From the NCBI RefSeq assembly GCF_026241155.1, contig NZ_JAPFGP010000014.1, forward strand, positions 1 to 64,000: a DNA stretch of 64,000 nt. The letters run 5' to 3'. The translations under genes and the position numbers were made by a program. This document shows positions 26,896 through 34,885 of the stretch, piece after piece (positions within the stretch are counted from its first letter, which is position 1; each line of letters begins with the position of its first letter). Source of the DNA: Paucibacter sp. PLA-PC-4. GTDB taxonomy: Bacteria; Pseudomonadota; Gammaproteobacteria; Burkholderiales; Burkholderiaceae_C. The notes beneath the pieces were generated by a model. That model had not been told where the DNA came from, did not search any database, and saw nothing but the letters and a program-made list of their open reading frames with translations.

Positions 26896-28117
26896 GATGG
26901 CCTCCAGCGGCAGGCCGCAGCCGAAGATGGAGCGCCACGCCAAGCGATAGCGCCACAGCCGCCGCGCCCACCAGATACACCGCGCCGACGCCCGCGTTGC
27001 TCGCGATCAACCCCGCCACCGGCCCGGTGATGCCCAGCGAGATATCCAGGAATGCCACATAGGCGCCCATGGCCACGCCGCGCGCCTGCGGTGGTGCTCG
27101 TTTTACGGCTTCGACTCCAAAGGCCGGGAATGCCAACGAATACCCAAATCCCGTCAGGGCCGCACCCACCGCCGCGAGGGACACGTCGTTCGCACCCCAG
27201 ATCAGCAACTGGCCCAGCACCTCGAACGGAATGCAGATCAGCGCGACGCGCGCGCCGCCCAGCTTGTCGGGCAGGTGGCCGAAGAACAGGCGCGCGGCGA
27301 TGAAGGCCACGCCGAAGGCCGTGAAGGCCATGGAAGCCGGCCCCCAGCCCCGGTCCGAGAACAGCAGCGCCGCGAAGGTGGTGATCACGCCGAAGCCCAC
27401 GCTGGACAGGGCCAGCCCCAAGCCAGGGACCCACACCGACCCGAGCACTTTGTAGAACGGCGTGCGCCGGTGCGCCGCCGGTGCCGTGCCGCGCAAGCCC
27501 AGCACGATCGCCAGCGCGACGAGCGGGATCAGCGCCGTCGCCAGCGAGATCCCGGTGAACCCCCAGCGCGCATTGACGGCGACCCCGGCCGGCGCACCGG
27601 CCGCATAGGCGCCGTACATGGCGATGCCAACCCAGGCCATGACCTTGCCCGCGTTCTGCGGGCCGACCATGCCCACGCCCCAGCCCAGCGCCCCGGTGAC
27701 GATCAGGCTCTCGGCGCAGCCGAGCAGCAGGCGGCCCGTCAGCAACGTCCAGACCGCCGCCTGTGCATCAGCAAACGCCAGGGAGACCAGGTAGGCGATG
27801 CCGGACGCCGTCGCCAGCAGCAGCCCCGAGACGACCGCGCGCTTGGCCCCGCGGGTGTCGGCCAGGTTGCCTGCCCAGGCGCGTGAGAGCAGCGCCGCCG
27901 CGAACTGGCTGCCCACGAGCACGCCGACGCCCAGGGCTCCCAGCCCCAGGTGCTGGCTCAGGTGCAACGGCAACACGGGCAGCGGCAGCCCGATGGTGAG
28001 GAAGCCGACGAAGACCGCCAAGGTCAACGGCAGCAGCCGGAGAAACACGTTGACCGGCGGCGCGGCAGCGGCGGCGTGGTGCGCCGCCGCCGAACGAGAC
28101 GAATGCGAAGAAGACAT
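26888..28117 (-). CDS. MFS transporter, arabinose-efflux-like
   Basis: A 409-residue major facilitator with 12 predicted segments. GLPLPVLPLHLSQHLG near TM1 and AGNLADTRGAKRAVVSG in loop 2-3 match motif A variants of the YhhS/AraJ-like group. The N-terminal 25 residues are Ser/Ala/His-rich. It is divergent from a TetR gene 60 bases away, and its end overlaps the siderophore-reductase gene. Export of a siderophore or a toxic compound is possible; siderophore linkage is inferred only from the neighbour. Confidence 0.85.
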   Translation of the reverse strand: MSSSHSSRSAAAHHAAAAAPPVNVFLRLLPLTLAVFVGFLTIGLPLPVLPLHLSQHLGLGALGVGVLVGSQFAAALLSRAWAGNLADTRGAKRAVVSGLLLATASGIAYLVSLAFADAQAAVWTLLTGRLLLGCAESLIVTGALGWGVGMVGPQNAGKVMAWVGIAMYGAYAAGAPAGVAVNARWGFTGISLATALIPLVALAIVLGLRGTAPAAHRRTPFYKVLGSVWVPGLGLALSSVGFGVITTFAALLFSDRGWGPASMAFTAFGVAFIAARLFFGHLPDKLGGARVALICIPFEVLGQLLIWGANDVSLAAVGAALTGFGYSLAFPAFGVEAVKRAPPQARGVAMGAYVAFLDISLGITGPVAGLIASNAGVGAVYLVGAAAVALSLGVALHLRLRPAAGGHHA

Positions 28118-28128
28118 GTGACTTTCCC

Positions 28129-28203
28129 TTTCAATGCGAGTAAAAACTCAATTCAGATGTCCAGGAGAATATGAGCCATGGCTCGCATTGAAAACTCGCA
28201 TTC
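28129..28203. promoter_or_regulatory. CTCGCATT repeats between MFS and TetR genes
   Basis: TTTCAATGCGAG (28129-28140) is the exact inverse of CTCGCATTGAAA (28182-28193), and another CTCGCATT follows at 28195-28202. The first copy lies in the 60-base divergent region and the other two within the first codons of the TetR gene. Spacing and identity suggest operator half-sites for the TetR protein, with autoregulation from inside its own coding start. Confidence 0.45.
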
Positions 28204-28831
28204 GCCGTCCGGCGCCGGACCGCTGCCTTTGCCTCGCAAACTGCCGCGTCAGGCGCGCTCGCAGGCCATGGTGGAGGCAATTCTTGAAGCAACAGCTCGC
28301 GTTTTGGCCGAACGCGGCTACGCCGGCACGAACACCAACGTGGTGGCCGAGCGGGCCGGCGTGAGCGTGGGGTCGGTCTACCAATACTTCCCGAACAAGG
28401 ATTCGCTGGTCACGGCGCTGCACGAGCGGCACGGGGCGCAGATGTACGCCGCCATCGCGGCGGTGCTGGCCGCCGAGCGGCCGGACGGGCTGCACGGCCA
28501 CGTGCAGGCGATGGTGCGCGCCTTGCTGGCGGCGCACCGCGTGGCGCCGGAGCTGCACCGGGTGCTGGAGAAGGAGTTCCCTTTCTTCGATGCTCCACGC
28601 GATCAGAGCGTGGCCGACGGCGGCATCTTCCGGCAGGTGCGCCAGCTCCTCGAGACACACCGCGACGAGATAGCCTTAGACGATCTGGATCTGGGAACCT
28701 GGATGGTCTTGCAGACCATGGAGTCGCTGGTGCACTCGGCTGTGATCGAGCCGCCGGCGATGTTTCAAGCCGACGCGGTAGAGGCGGCTATCGTGCAGGT
28801 GCTGATGCGCTATCTGACTGGATGCAGATAG
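28178..28831 (+). CDS. TetR/AcrR family regulator
   Basis: A 217-residue TetR-type repressor. The HTH lies at about residues 30-75 (AILEATARVLAERGYAGTNTNVVAERAGVSVGSVYQYFPNKD-type residues). The C-terminal domain includes HRVLEKEFPFFD and LGTWMVLQTMESLVHSAV, as in TetR C-terminal dimerisation regions. The ATG has AGGAGAAT 6 bases upstream. It is divergent from the MFS/siderophore-reductase operon and very probably controls it. The ligand is unknown. Confidence 0.88.
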   Translation: MARIENSHSPSGAGPLPLPRKLPRQARSQAMVEAILEATARVLAERGYAGTNTNVVAERAGVSVGSVYQYFPNKDSLVTALHERHGAQMYAAIAAVLAAERPDGLHGHVQAMVRALLAAHRVAPELHRVLEKEFPFFDAPRDQSVADGGIFRQVRQLLETHRDEIALDDLDLGTWMVLQTMESLVHSAVIEPPAMFQADAVEAAIVQVLMRYLTGCR

Positions 28832-28839
28832 CGCGAGCC

Positions 28840-29172
28840 TCAGCGTGCCGAAAGGTTGAGCACGGCCACTCCAGCCACGATCAAGGCGATTCCCAACAAG
28901 CGCGGCGCGTGCATGGACTCGCCGAAAAGCCAGATGCCGACGCAGGCAGTCAGTGCCGTGCCGGCACCAGCCCACACCGCATAGGCCAGCCCGAGGTCGA
29001 GATGCCGGACCGACAGGGACATGAGCCAGATCGCCAAGCCGTATAGCGCTGCACAGGCAAGCGATGGCAGGAAGCGGGTAAAGCCGTCGGCATGCCGCAA
29101 GGCGACGGTGCCGAGCACTTCGGCGAGAACGCTGGCGGCCAGCAGCCACCAAGCCGTGGAGGATGAACGCAT
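28840..29172 (-). CDS. Small multidrug resistance (SMR) efflux protein
   Basis: A 110-residue four-helix SMR protein. The essential membrane glutamate is in AASVLAEVLGT (about residue 15), then LSLSVRHLDLGLAYAVWAGAGTALTACVG-type residues of TM3 and GIALIVAGVAVLNL of TM4. It exports cations such as quaternary ammonium or guanidinium compounds as a dimer. The start at 29172 has GAAGGG upstream, but that site and the start codon can be sequestered by a 9-bp RNA stem (separate entry). Confidence 0.9.
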   Translation of the reverse strand: MRSSSTAWWLLAASVLAEVLGTVALRHADGFTRFLPSLACAALYGLAIWLMSLSVRHLDLGLAYAVWAGAGTALTACVGIWLFGESMHAPRLLGIALIVAGVAVLNLSAR

Positions 29173-29255
29173 GGGATACCCTTCGCGGCCAGCGCATACC
29201 GGGCGTGGCCGGGAAGTCGGAACAGGCGGTATCCCAAGTGAGCGGGATTTTACCG
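29172..29255 (-). promoter_or_regulatory. Candidate translational switch in the SMR leader
   Basis: On the minus-strand RNA, GGGAUACCG (complement of 29227-29235) can pair upstream with CGGUAAAAUCCC (29244-29255), giving 9 pairs with an AAA bulge. It can instead pair downstream with GGUAUCCCA (29172-29180), nine perfect pairs that include the A of the start codon and part of the ribosome site. A second hairpin, CGGCCA (29206-29211) with UGGCCG (29186-29191), lies between. Mutually exclusive pairings of this kind are typical of riboswitches or leader attenuators. It does not match the guanidine riboswitch consensus sequences I know. Confidence 0.55.
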
Positions 29256-29333
29256 GAGCCATACGCATGTCGCGCACACCGCAGGAGACGCGCGGCGCAA
29301 AGAGGCGAGCAAGACGGCCCGTTACGACGGCGA

Positions 29334-29612
29334 TCAATCCGATACATCAACAAGGTTTGCCGACGCACGCGCTTGGCGCGGCGTGTCGGCTCTTGCGACT
29401 GCGCGCTTTCCGAAGCCGCGGTCTCCCGCCATGAACGCCTGCAGCATATGCGGAATCAACGTTGCCGCATCCACCTGCTCGCCGTAGGTCTGTACATGCA
29501 GCGCGGCATAGCGGTCGAGATCAGCTCTCAGGCTCGCCGGACAATTGAAGGCCAGCTTGACGCTCTCGGTCTTGGGCAACGGCCCCAGCCGCAGCTTCTT
29601 GGCCGTGCTCAT
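29334..29612 (-). CDS. DUF2274 conjugation-module protein
   Basis: A 92-residue protein with the DUF2274 start: LRLGPLPKTESVKLAFNCPASLRADLDRYAALHVQTYG-type residues, ending LIPHMLQAFMAGDRGF. The segment looks like a ribbon-helix-helix or partition-type fold. It is the usual last gene after trbI in Tn4371-like and related integrative elements, and its start overlaps the trbI stop by 4 bases. The function is unknown; a DNA-binding regulator is a reasonable guess. Confidence 0.85.
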   Translation of the reverse strand: MSTAKKLRLGPLPKTESVKLAFNCPASLRADLDRYAALHVQTYGEQVDAATLIPHMLQAFMAGDRGFGKRAVARADTPRQARASANLVDVSD

Positions 29613-30919
29613 GGCGTCACTCCCCGCTGGAAGAACAACGGCTGATACGGCCGCAACACCAGATCGCGGTTCACGATCACCCGCACCGGCAAGCCCGGCC
29701 GCTCCGTCAGCGTCGGCTGGATGTTCAAGTTGCGCCGCGTCAGTTCCTGCCCCACATGGTTCACACTGTCCTGCAGGCTGTCACGCCCCGCGATCACGAT
29801 GCGGTTGCCCTCCTGGCGGTTCTCCGGGGCCGCCAGTTCGGCCCCCACGCCCAGCAGCGTCGTCAGTGCCGCCCCGGCCACGATCCGGTCCCAGTGCCAA
29901 TCCACGCCATCCTCCAGCCCGGCATAGCCTGCCGGATCGCTGCCTGCCAGGTTGTCCAGCGTCAGCGACGACGTGTCCGGCAGGATGATGCGGTTCCACA
30001 TCACCTGTACCCGGCTTTGCCCAAAGCTCACCTGGCTGTTGTAGCGCCCCAGGATGCGTGAGCCCTGCGGGATCAGCAGGAAACGCCCTGTGGCCGTGTC
30101 GTAGACCGGCTCCGTCACCGAGGCGATCACGTCGCCCGGCAGATCCGACTTGATCCCCGTCACCAGCGCCGCGGCGATCACCGTGCCGGCCATCACCTGG
30201 TACGGCGACGCCGGCAGCTTCAGATTGCCGGCATTGCGGGTTTCCGTAGAACCGGATTTGAGGAAGGCTTCCTTCTGGTCTTGCCGGTTCTGCGCAGCGG
30301 TCGAATCATTGGTAGCCGCCGGCTGCGCCGCCGTCGAGGCCAGCCCGGCGCCCTGCGGATCGAAGCCGGCTATCCGGGATGACGGACTGGCCGAAGCAAC
30401 GGTCGTGGACGGGCCGGCTTGCGCTGGCGCAGCGCGCTGCCCACTCGACCGGAAGAACACCGACGATCCGGCCGCAGCTTCGGCCTCCTTGCGCGCGGCG
30501 TCCCGCTCGGCCGCACCCGGGTCCTGATCCGGCGCGCCATACCGAGCGACCGCAGGCCCGGCAGTCGATTGCGCCTTCACGATCACCGGCCCCAGGTCAC
30601 CCGGCAGTGGTGGCCCAAGTTCCGGGACTTTCGGCGGCAGCTTCGAGTAGTCCTTCGGCAACTGATCCAACTCTTCGGGCTTCGATACCCGATCGACGTT
30701 GTACAGCTCGGTCGGATCCTTGCCACCACGCCGCTGCGCCGGCTGCAGCGACCAGATGGTGGCCCCGAGCACGGCGACCGACAGGCCGCCGATGAGGATA
30801 GCCAGCGTGCGCCGATTCAGCCGCGTGACCGGACGCGGCTGCGCGCGCAGCGCCACTGCTTCCGGCGCCACCTTGTCCGCGCGCGGCAGGGCAAGGTCAG
30901 GTGTTTCGTCCTGGCTCAT
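29609..30919 (-). CDS. trbI: Type IV secretion protein TrbI (VirB10)
   Basis: A 436-residue VirB10-type protein. A short cytoplasmic N-terminus leads into one TM helix at about residues 38-58 (RTLAILIGGLSVAVLGATIW), then a proline-rich periplasmic stretch and the C-terminal TrbI domain (YQVMAGTVIAAALVTGIKSDLPG, IPQGSRILGRYNSQV). VirB10 proteins bridge inner and outer membranes in the conjugation channel. Starts and stops along the trb operon abut or overlap, indicating one transcript. Confidence 0.95.
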   Translation of the reverse strand: MSQDETPDLALPRADKVAPEAVALRAQPRPVTRLNRRTLAILIGGLSVAVLGATIWSLQPAQRRGGKDPTELYNVDRVSKPEELDQLPKDYSKLPPKVPELGPPLPGDLGPVIVKAQSTAGPAVARYGAPDQDPGAAERDAARKEAEAAAGSSVFFRSSGQRAAPAQAGPSTTVASASPSSRIAGFDPQGAGLASTAAQPAATNDSTAAQNRQDQKEAFLKSGSTETRNAGNLKLPASPYQVMAGTVIAAALVTGIKSDLPGDVIASVTEPVYDTATGRFLLIPQGSRILGRYNSQVSFGQSRVQVMWNRIILPDTSSLTLDNLAGSDPAGYAGLEDGVDWHWDRIVAGAALTTLLGVGAELAAPENRQEGNRIVIAGRDSLQDSVNHVGQELTRRNLNIQPTLTERPGLPVRVIVNRDLVLRPYQPLFFQRGVTP

Positions 30920-30921
30920 CG

Positions 30922-31989
30922 TCAGTTCCTCCGCGAGGTGCCCGCTGAGCCGGTCACGCCCGTCACACCATCCGTGCGCTCGATGCGCACCACATCGCCT
31001 TTGTCAGCGCCAAGGCGAAGTTCGGCAGCGCCAAACAGCCGGTCCACCACGTAGTACGGCGACCGGAAGCGGTAGTTCACCAGTTGCCCATCCCCCTGTG
31101 CCCCGATCACGAAGAGCGGCGGTAGCTCGCCCTGCGCGATGCCGGCCGGGAACTGGATGTAGACCTTCTCGCCATCGTCGAAGGCTCGCAGCGGCTTCCA
31201 CGGTGGATTGCTGCCGCTGATTGCGTAGCGGAAGCGAATGCGCTCCAACGACAACCCGACATCCACCGGCGCGGCCACCTGCGCCTGGCTGGCCTGACGT
31301 TGCAGCGCCAACATCCGGTCCTTCGGATACTCCCAGGACACCGAGGCCATCCAGGCCTTCTCCGTCGAGGTCAGCTCGACCAGATAGGTTCGCCGACTCG
31401 TCGTCACGACCAGATTGGTCTTCAGGCCCGAGCGGATGGGCTTGACCAGCACGCTCACGCGCAGGGCCTCACCGGTTCCGCTGGACGTGTCCCCAACGAT
31501 CCAGCGGACGGTGTCTCCGGCCGCCACCGTCACCAGTTCCTCACCGGGCTGCAGCGCGATGGCCGTCACACGGCCTGGCGCTGCATAGACCTGGTACAGC
31601 GCGCCATCCGTGAAGGGCCAGACCTGGATCGCGTTGACGTAACCCTCCCGCGTCGGCGGCATGCGTGCCTCGGCGTTGGCCCGCGACACCCGCAGCTTCT
31701 CGTCGGCGGGTTCAGGCGCGGGTGGCCCGTCTTGCGTCTGCTGTGCCGGCAAACCCTGTTGTGCGTCCAGAACCTGTGGCAGTGGCTTCATCTGCGCCGG
31801 CAATGGAAGCGGTTGCGGGACGACCACGACCTCGACCGGCTTCGGCGGTTCGGGCAAAGGCTGGGCCAGGACAGGCTCGTCGAGCGCGATCACCGGCGGC
31901 GGCTTGCCGCTGGTGGCGCAGCCGGTCGCCACCAGTGCGGATGCCAGCAAGGCCGACATCAATACGGATCCGTGCAAACGTGAATTCAT
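30922..31989 (-). CDS. trbG: Type IV secretion protein TrbG (VirB9)
   Basis: A 355-residue VirB9-type protein with a lipobox signal peptide (LVATGC, cysteine about residue 24), so it is likely a lipoprotein. A proline-rich region spans about residues 30-95. Then come the TrbG/VirB9/CagX domain with INAIQVWPFTDG-type residues, RTYLVELTSTEKAWMASVSWEYP, and the C-terminal WPPLxF-like outer-membrane segment. It forms the outer-membrane pore layer with TrbI. It ends 2 bases before trbI. Confidence 0.94.
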   Translation of the reverse strand: MNSRLHGSVLMSALLASALVATGCATSGKPPPVIALDEPVLAQPLPEPPKPVEVVVVPQPLPLPAQMKPLPQVLDAQQGLPAQQTQDGPPAPEPADEKLRVSRANAEARMPPTREGYVNAIQVWPFTDGALYQVYAAPGRVTAIALQPGEELVTVAAGDTVRWIVGDTSSGTGEALRVSVLVKPIRSGLKTNLVVTTSRRTYLVELTSTEKAWMASVSWEYPKDRMLALQRQASQAQVAAPVDVGLSLERIRFRYAISGSNPPWKPLRAFDDGEKVYIQFPAGIAQGELPPLFVIGAQGDGQLVNYRFRSPYYVVDRLFGAAELRLGADKGDVVRIERTDGVTGVTGSAGTSRRN

Positions 31990-32690
31990 GGTTTTGCTCC
32001 TTCGTTGGCATCCAGCTCGCGGCTCCAGGACAGGCCGTTGACGTAGATGCCCAGGGGGTTCTTGCGCAGTCGCTGCTCAGTGCGCGGGGTCTGCAGGACG
32101 GTGGAGACGCTGGCGGTCCAGCGTTCGGTGCCGGCCGGCGCACCGTTCACGAAGCGCTGCTCGGTCCAGCGCAGGTTGAACGACGAGTCGCTTGCCCGCA
32201 CCACGCTCGTGATCTGCACCGTCACCGACTCCTTGCCGACGCGCGCGAACGGATCGTTCGTGCGCGCGTAGTCGTTGAGCACGGCTGCGCCCCGGTCGGT
32301 CGTGTAGTCGTAGGCGTCGAGCCAGTTCTGCCGCACCACGATCGGGTCGATGGACAGGGAGCGCACCAGCGTCACGAAGTGCGCCAGATGAAACGCGATC
32401 TGCGCATCGCCGGGCCTGTACGGCGTGGCCGCCTCACCGACGGCGCGCACCTGACCGGCCTGGTCCACCTCGATCACGTAGGGCGTCACGATGGACTGCG
32501 CCGAGCGCCACACCAGCCCACCGGCCATCAGCAACGCAAGGGTGAGGCTGCCGAAGGCCATCAGCCGCCAGTTCTTCGCCTGCACGCGGGACGAGCCGAT
32601 GCGCTCGTCCCAGACCTGAGCGGCAGCTTGATAGGGAGTGGCAGGCTGCGGCGTGTCGGCATAGCGCACCTGTGGTCGTCTGAATCGCAT
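31986..32690 (-). CDS. trbF: Type IV secretion protein TrbF (VirB8)
   Basis: A 234-residue VirB8-type inner-membrane protein. The N-terminal TM helix spans about residues 43-62, followed by YVIEVDQAGQVRAVG. The periplasmic NTF2-like domain includes HLAHFVTLVRSLSIDP and WTEQRFVNG. VirB8 nucleates the inner-membrane complex. The stop overlaps the trbG start by 4 bases. Size and order agree with the trb operon. Confidence 0.94.
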   Translation of the reverse strand: MRFRRPQVRYADTPQPATPYQAAAQVWDERIGSSRVQAKNWRLMAFGSLTLALLMAGGLVWRSAQSIVTPYVIEVDQAGQVRAVGEAATPYRPGDAQIAFHLAHFVTLVRSLSIDPIVVRQNWLDAYDYTTDRGAAVLNDYARTNDPFARVGKESVTVQITSVVRASDSSFNLRWTEQRFVNGAPAGTERWTASVSTVLQTPRTEQRLRKNPLGIYVNGLSWSRELDANEGAKP

Positions 32691-32718
32691 GGATGGTTCT
32701 CCTGGAGGTTGTGTTCAT

Positions 32719-34092
32719 TCATTCGCCGGAATGGCCCAGGCTCGGGCCGCTGCCCGAACCACCGCCATCACCCGCGCGCAGGGTGTGCGCGGCCGTGCTG
32801 GCCGCATGACCGATCTGCTGGCGACGGTGCAGGCGCTTGGCCCAGTCGGGTTCGTTGGCCGGAGGTGTGGCAGCACCTCCGGCGGACTCGGCCGCAGCAG
32901 TACTACCGCCTGATGTCGGCGCCGCCGCGTCGGCGACGAAGCCGGCGACCCGGTCCTTCATCGCCTTGGCTCCTTCGGCCACGCGGTGGCCCACGGCGCT
33001 TGCACCGGTCTTCGCGACGTTGGCGACGCCCGCACCGGCCGCTCGCAGCGGACAGCCTGGCGAGGCGGCTGCGCCTGCCTGGTAAGCCGTCTTCGCACCG
33101 CTCGCCAGCGCGCTGGCCGAGCGCCCTGCTGCGGCCCCGCCGCCGATGGCGGCGCGCGCAGCCCCAGGCGCCATGCGTGCACCAGCCGCTACGGCAGCAC
33201 CCCCACCGGCCACCGCCGCACCACCGGCGACGGCGAGCCCGCCAGCAGCGAGTGCCGTGCCCGCCGCCGCGCCTGCGCCGAGCTGAGGTGCCCCCGAGAC
33301 GAGCCCAGTCGCGATCCCCGGCCCGAAGATGCCCAGACCCAGCATCGCAAGCGAAGCCAGCATCACCACCAGCGCATGGTCGATGGAGGGTTCGGCAGGT
33401 GTGGTCTGGAACTGCGAGAACAGCCCCGTGCCGATGCCCACGATCACCGCCAGCACCAGCACCTTGATGCCCGAGGACACCACGTTGCCCAGCACCTTCT
33501 CGGCCAGGAACGAGGTCTTGTTCCACAGCGCGAACGGCACCAGCACGAAACCGGCCAGCGTGGTCAGCTTGAACTCGATCAGCGTGATGAAAAGCTGCAC
33601 CGCCAGCACGAAGAAGCAGACGATGACGATGAGCCAGGCGAGGAACAACACCACGATCGGCGCCAGGTTGACGAAGACTTCCGGGAAGCCCGCCAGGTCG
33701 CTGATCTGCTGCAGGATCGGCGCGGCGGCGTCGATGCCCGCCTTGGCCAAACGCCCCGGCCGCAGGAAGTCCGCCATGCTCAGCGTCGAGCCGCTGGCTT
33801 GCAGGCCCAGCCCTGCGAAGGAGCGGAACACGATGCCCGAGAGCATGTTGAAGTTGCCGATGATGTAGGCGAAGGCACCCACGTACAGCACCTTGCGGAT
33901 CAGCTTGGCCATCACGTCGTCGCCCTGGCCGCTGGCATGCGCCATCGCCCAGAAGAGACCCGCCAGCGTCATGTCGATCGCCACCAGCGTGGCGGTCAAG
34001 AAGGCAACCTCGCCATGCACCAGCCCGAACCCGGAATCGATGTAGGTCGAGAAGGTGTTCAGGAACTGGTCGATGATGGACACATCGTTCAT
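32719..34092 (-). CDS. trbL: Type IV secretion protein TrbL (VirB6)
   Basis: A 457-residue polytopic protein. The N-terminal 270 residues carry the TrbL domain with about six TM segments (FGLVHGEVAFLTATLVAID, IVVLFLAWLIVIVCFFVLAVQ). The last 190 residues are an Ala/Gly-rich low-complexity tail (AGGLAVAGGAAVAGG), typical of TrbL in this family. VirB6 proteins help pass substrate across the inner membrane. The 28-base gap to trbF contains only the ribosome site. Confidence 0.93.
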   Translation of the reverse strand: MNDVSIIDQFLNTFSTYIDSGFGLVHGEVAFLTATLVAIDMTLAGLFWAMAHASGQGDDVMAKLIRKVLYVGAFAYIIGNFNMLSGIVFRSFAGLGLQASGSTLSMADFLRPGRLAKAGIDAAAPILQQISDLAGFPEVFVNLAPIVVLFLAWLIVIVCFFVLAVQLFITLIEFKLTTLAGFVLVPFALWNKTSFLAEKVLGNVVSSGIKVLVLAVIVGIGTGLFSQFQTTPAEPSIDHALVVMLASLAMLGLGIFGPGIATGLVSGAPQLGAGAAAGTALAAGGLAVAGGAAVAGGGAAVAAGARMAPGAARAAIGGGAAAGRSASALASGAKTAYQAGAAASPGCPLRAAGAGVANVAKTGASAVGHRVAEGAKAMKDRVAGFVADAAAPTSGGSTAAAESAGGAATPPANEPDWAKRLHRRQQIGHAASTAAHTLRAGDGGGSGSGPSLGHSGE

Positions 34093-34147
34093 GGCGGATC
34101 TCCCTTGCGGAGCCTGGAGGGGGTCTTCATGCCGGTCTCGCTGGGAT

Positions 34148-34885
34148 TCAGTGACCGTAGAAGTCCACGGCCTGCGGCGTGTAGGCCGTGCCGGAACCGA
34201 GGAAGCGCCGCGTCACCTCACGCCCACGCTCGGCCGCCGCGGTCTGGCGGGCCAGCTCCAGCGACGCGGCGCGTCCCTGCGTGAGCTGCAATTGCTGGGT
34301 CTGGATCGCCTGCTTGGCCTGCAGTGCGAGCAGCTGGTTCGTCGCCTGCATCGCCTGAAGGGCGCCGGTCGCCGACTGGCTCTGGCCCACCAAGTCGGCC
34401 AGCACGCCTTCGTCCTGGCTGACGTTCTCCGAGACCTGCGCTTGCATGCGCATGGCCGTCTGCAGACCACCCAGCGTGTTCTGCCAGCGCTGGCGCGCGT
34501 CCTGCAGCATCTGGCTGCCGCTGGTCGCCGCCGTGATCTGCGACGGATAGAGCTGCGAGAACTGCTGGTCCATGTGCTGGACGTCGTAGGCCAGCCCCTG
34601 GGCCTGCGCGATCAGCTGGCGCGTCGTGTCCAGGTTGGAGCGCAAGCGGCTCACGACGTTGAACGGCAGGCTCGTGAGGTTGCGGGCCTGGTTCATCAAC
34701 GACTGCGCCTCGTTCTGCAGTTGCTTGACCTGGTTGCTGATCTGCTCCAGCGTGTTGGCCGCCGTCATGAGGTTCTGCGTCAGGTTCGTGGGGTCAATCA
34801 CGACCCACTGCGCCTGCGCGGCCGGGAGGGTGCACAGGCAGGCGGCGGAAATGGCCGCGGCGACGAGGGTTCGAGAGGTCTTCAT
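34148..34885 (-). CDS. trbJ: Conjugal transfer protein TrbJ (VirB5)
   Basis: A 245-residue exported protein with a signal peptide (about 1-25, ending AQAQ). The start at 34885 has GGAGATCC-type spacing and gives MKTSRTLVAAAISAACL. The mature protein is almost wholly helical and Gln-rich (NTLEQISNQVKQLQNEAQSLMNQARNLTSLP-type residues), as expected for VirB5/TrbJ pilus-tip proteins. The frame continues upstream to 35548 only as antisense sequence of trbE. It lies between trbE and trbL; the element's separate EexN gene is elsewhere. Confidence 0.93.
   Translation of the reverse strand: MKTSRTLVAAAISAACLCTLPAAQAQWVVIDPTNLTQNLMTAANTLEQISNQVKQLQNEAQSLMNQARNLTSLPFNVVSRLRSNLDTTRQLIAQAQGLAYDVQHMDQQFSQLYPSQITAATSGSQMLQDARQRWQNTLGGLQTAMRMQAQVSENVSQDEGVLADLVGQSQSATGALQAMQATNQLLALQAKQAIQTQQLQLTQGRAASLELARQTAAAERGREVTRRFLGSGTAYTPQAVDFYGH

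Noticed and set aside
29172-29255. Known guanidine-I, -II or -III riboswitch upstream of the SMR gene
   Set aside because: The consensus segments as I know them (such as the ACGR loops of class II) are absent; only the alternative pairings are supported, so it is listed as an unclassified candidate.
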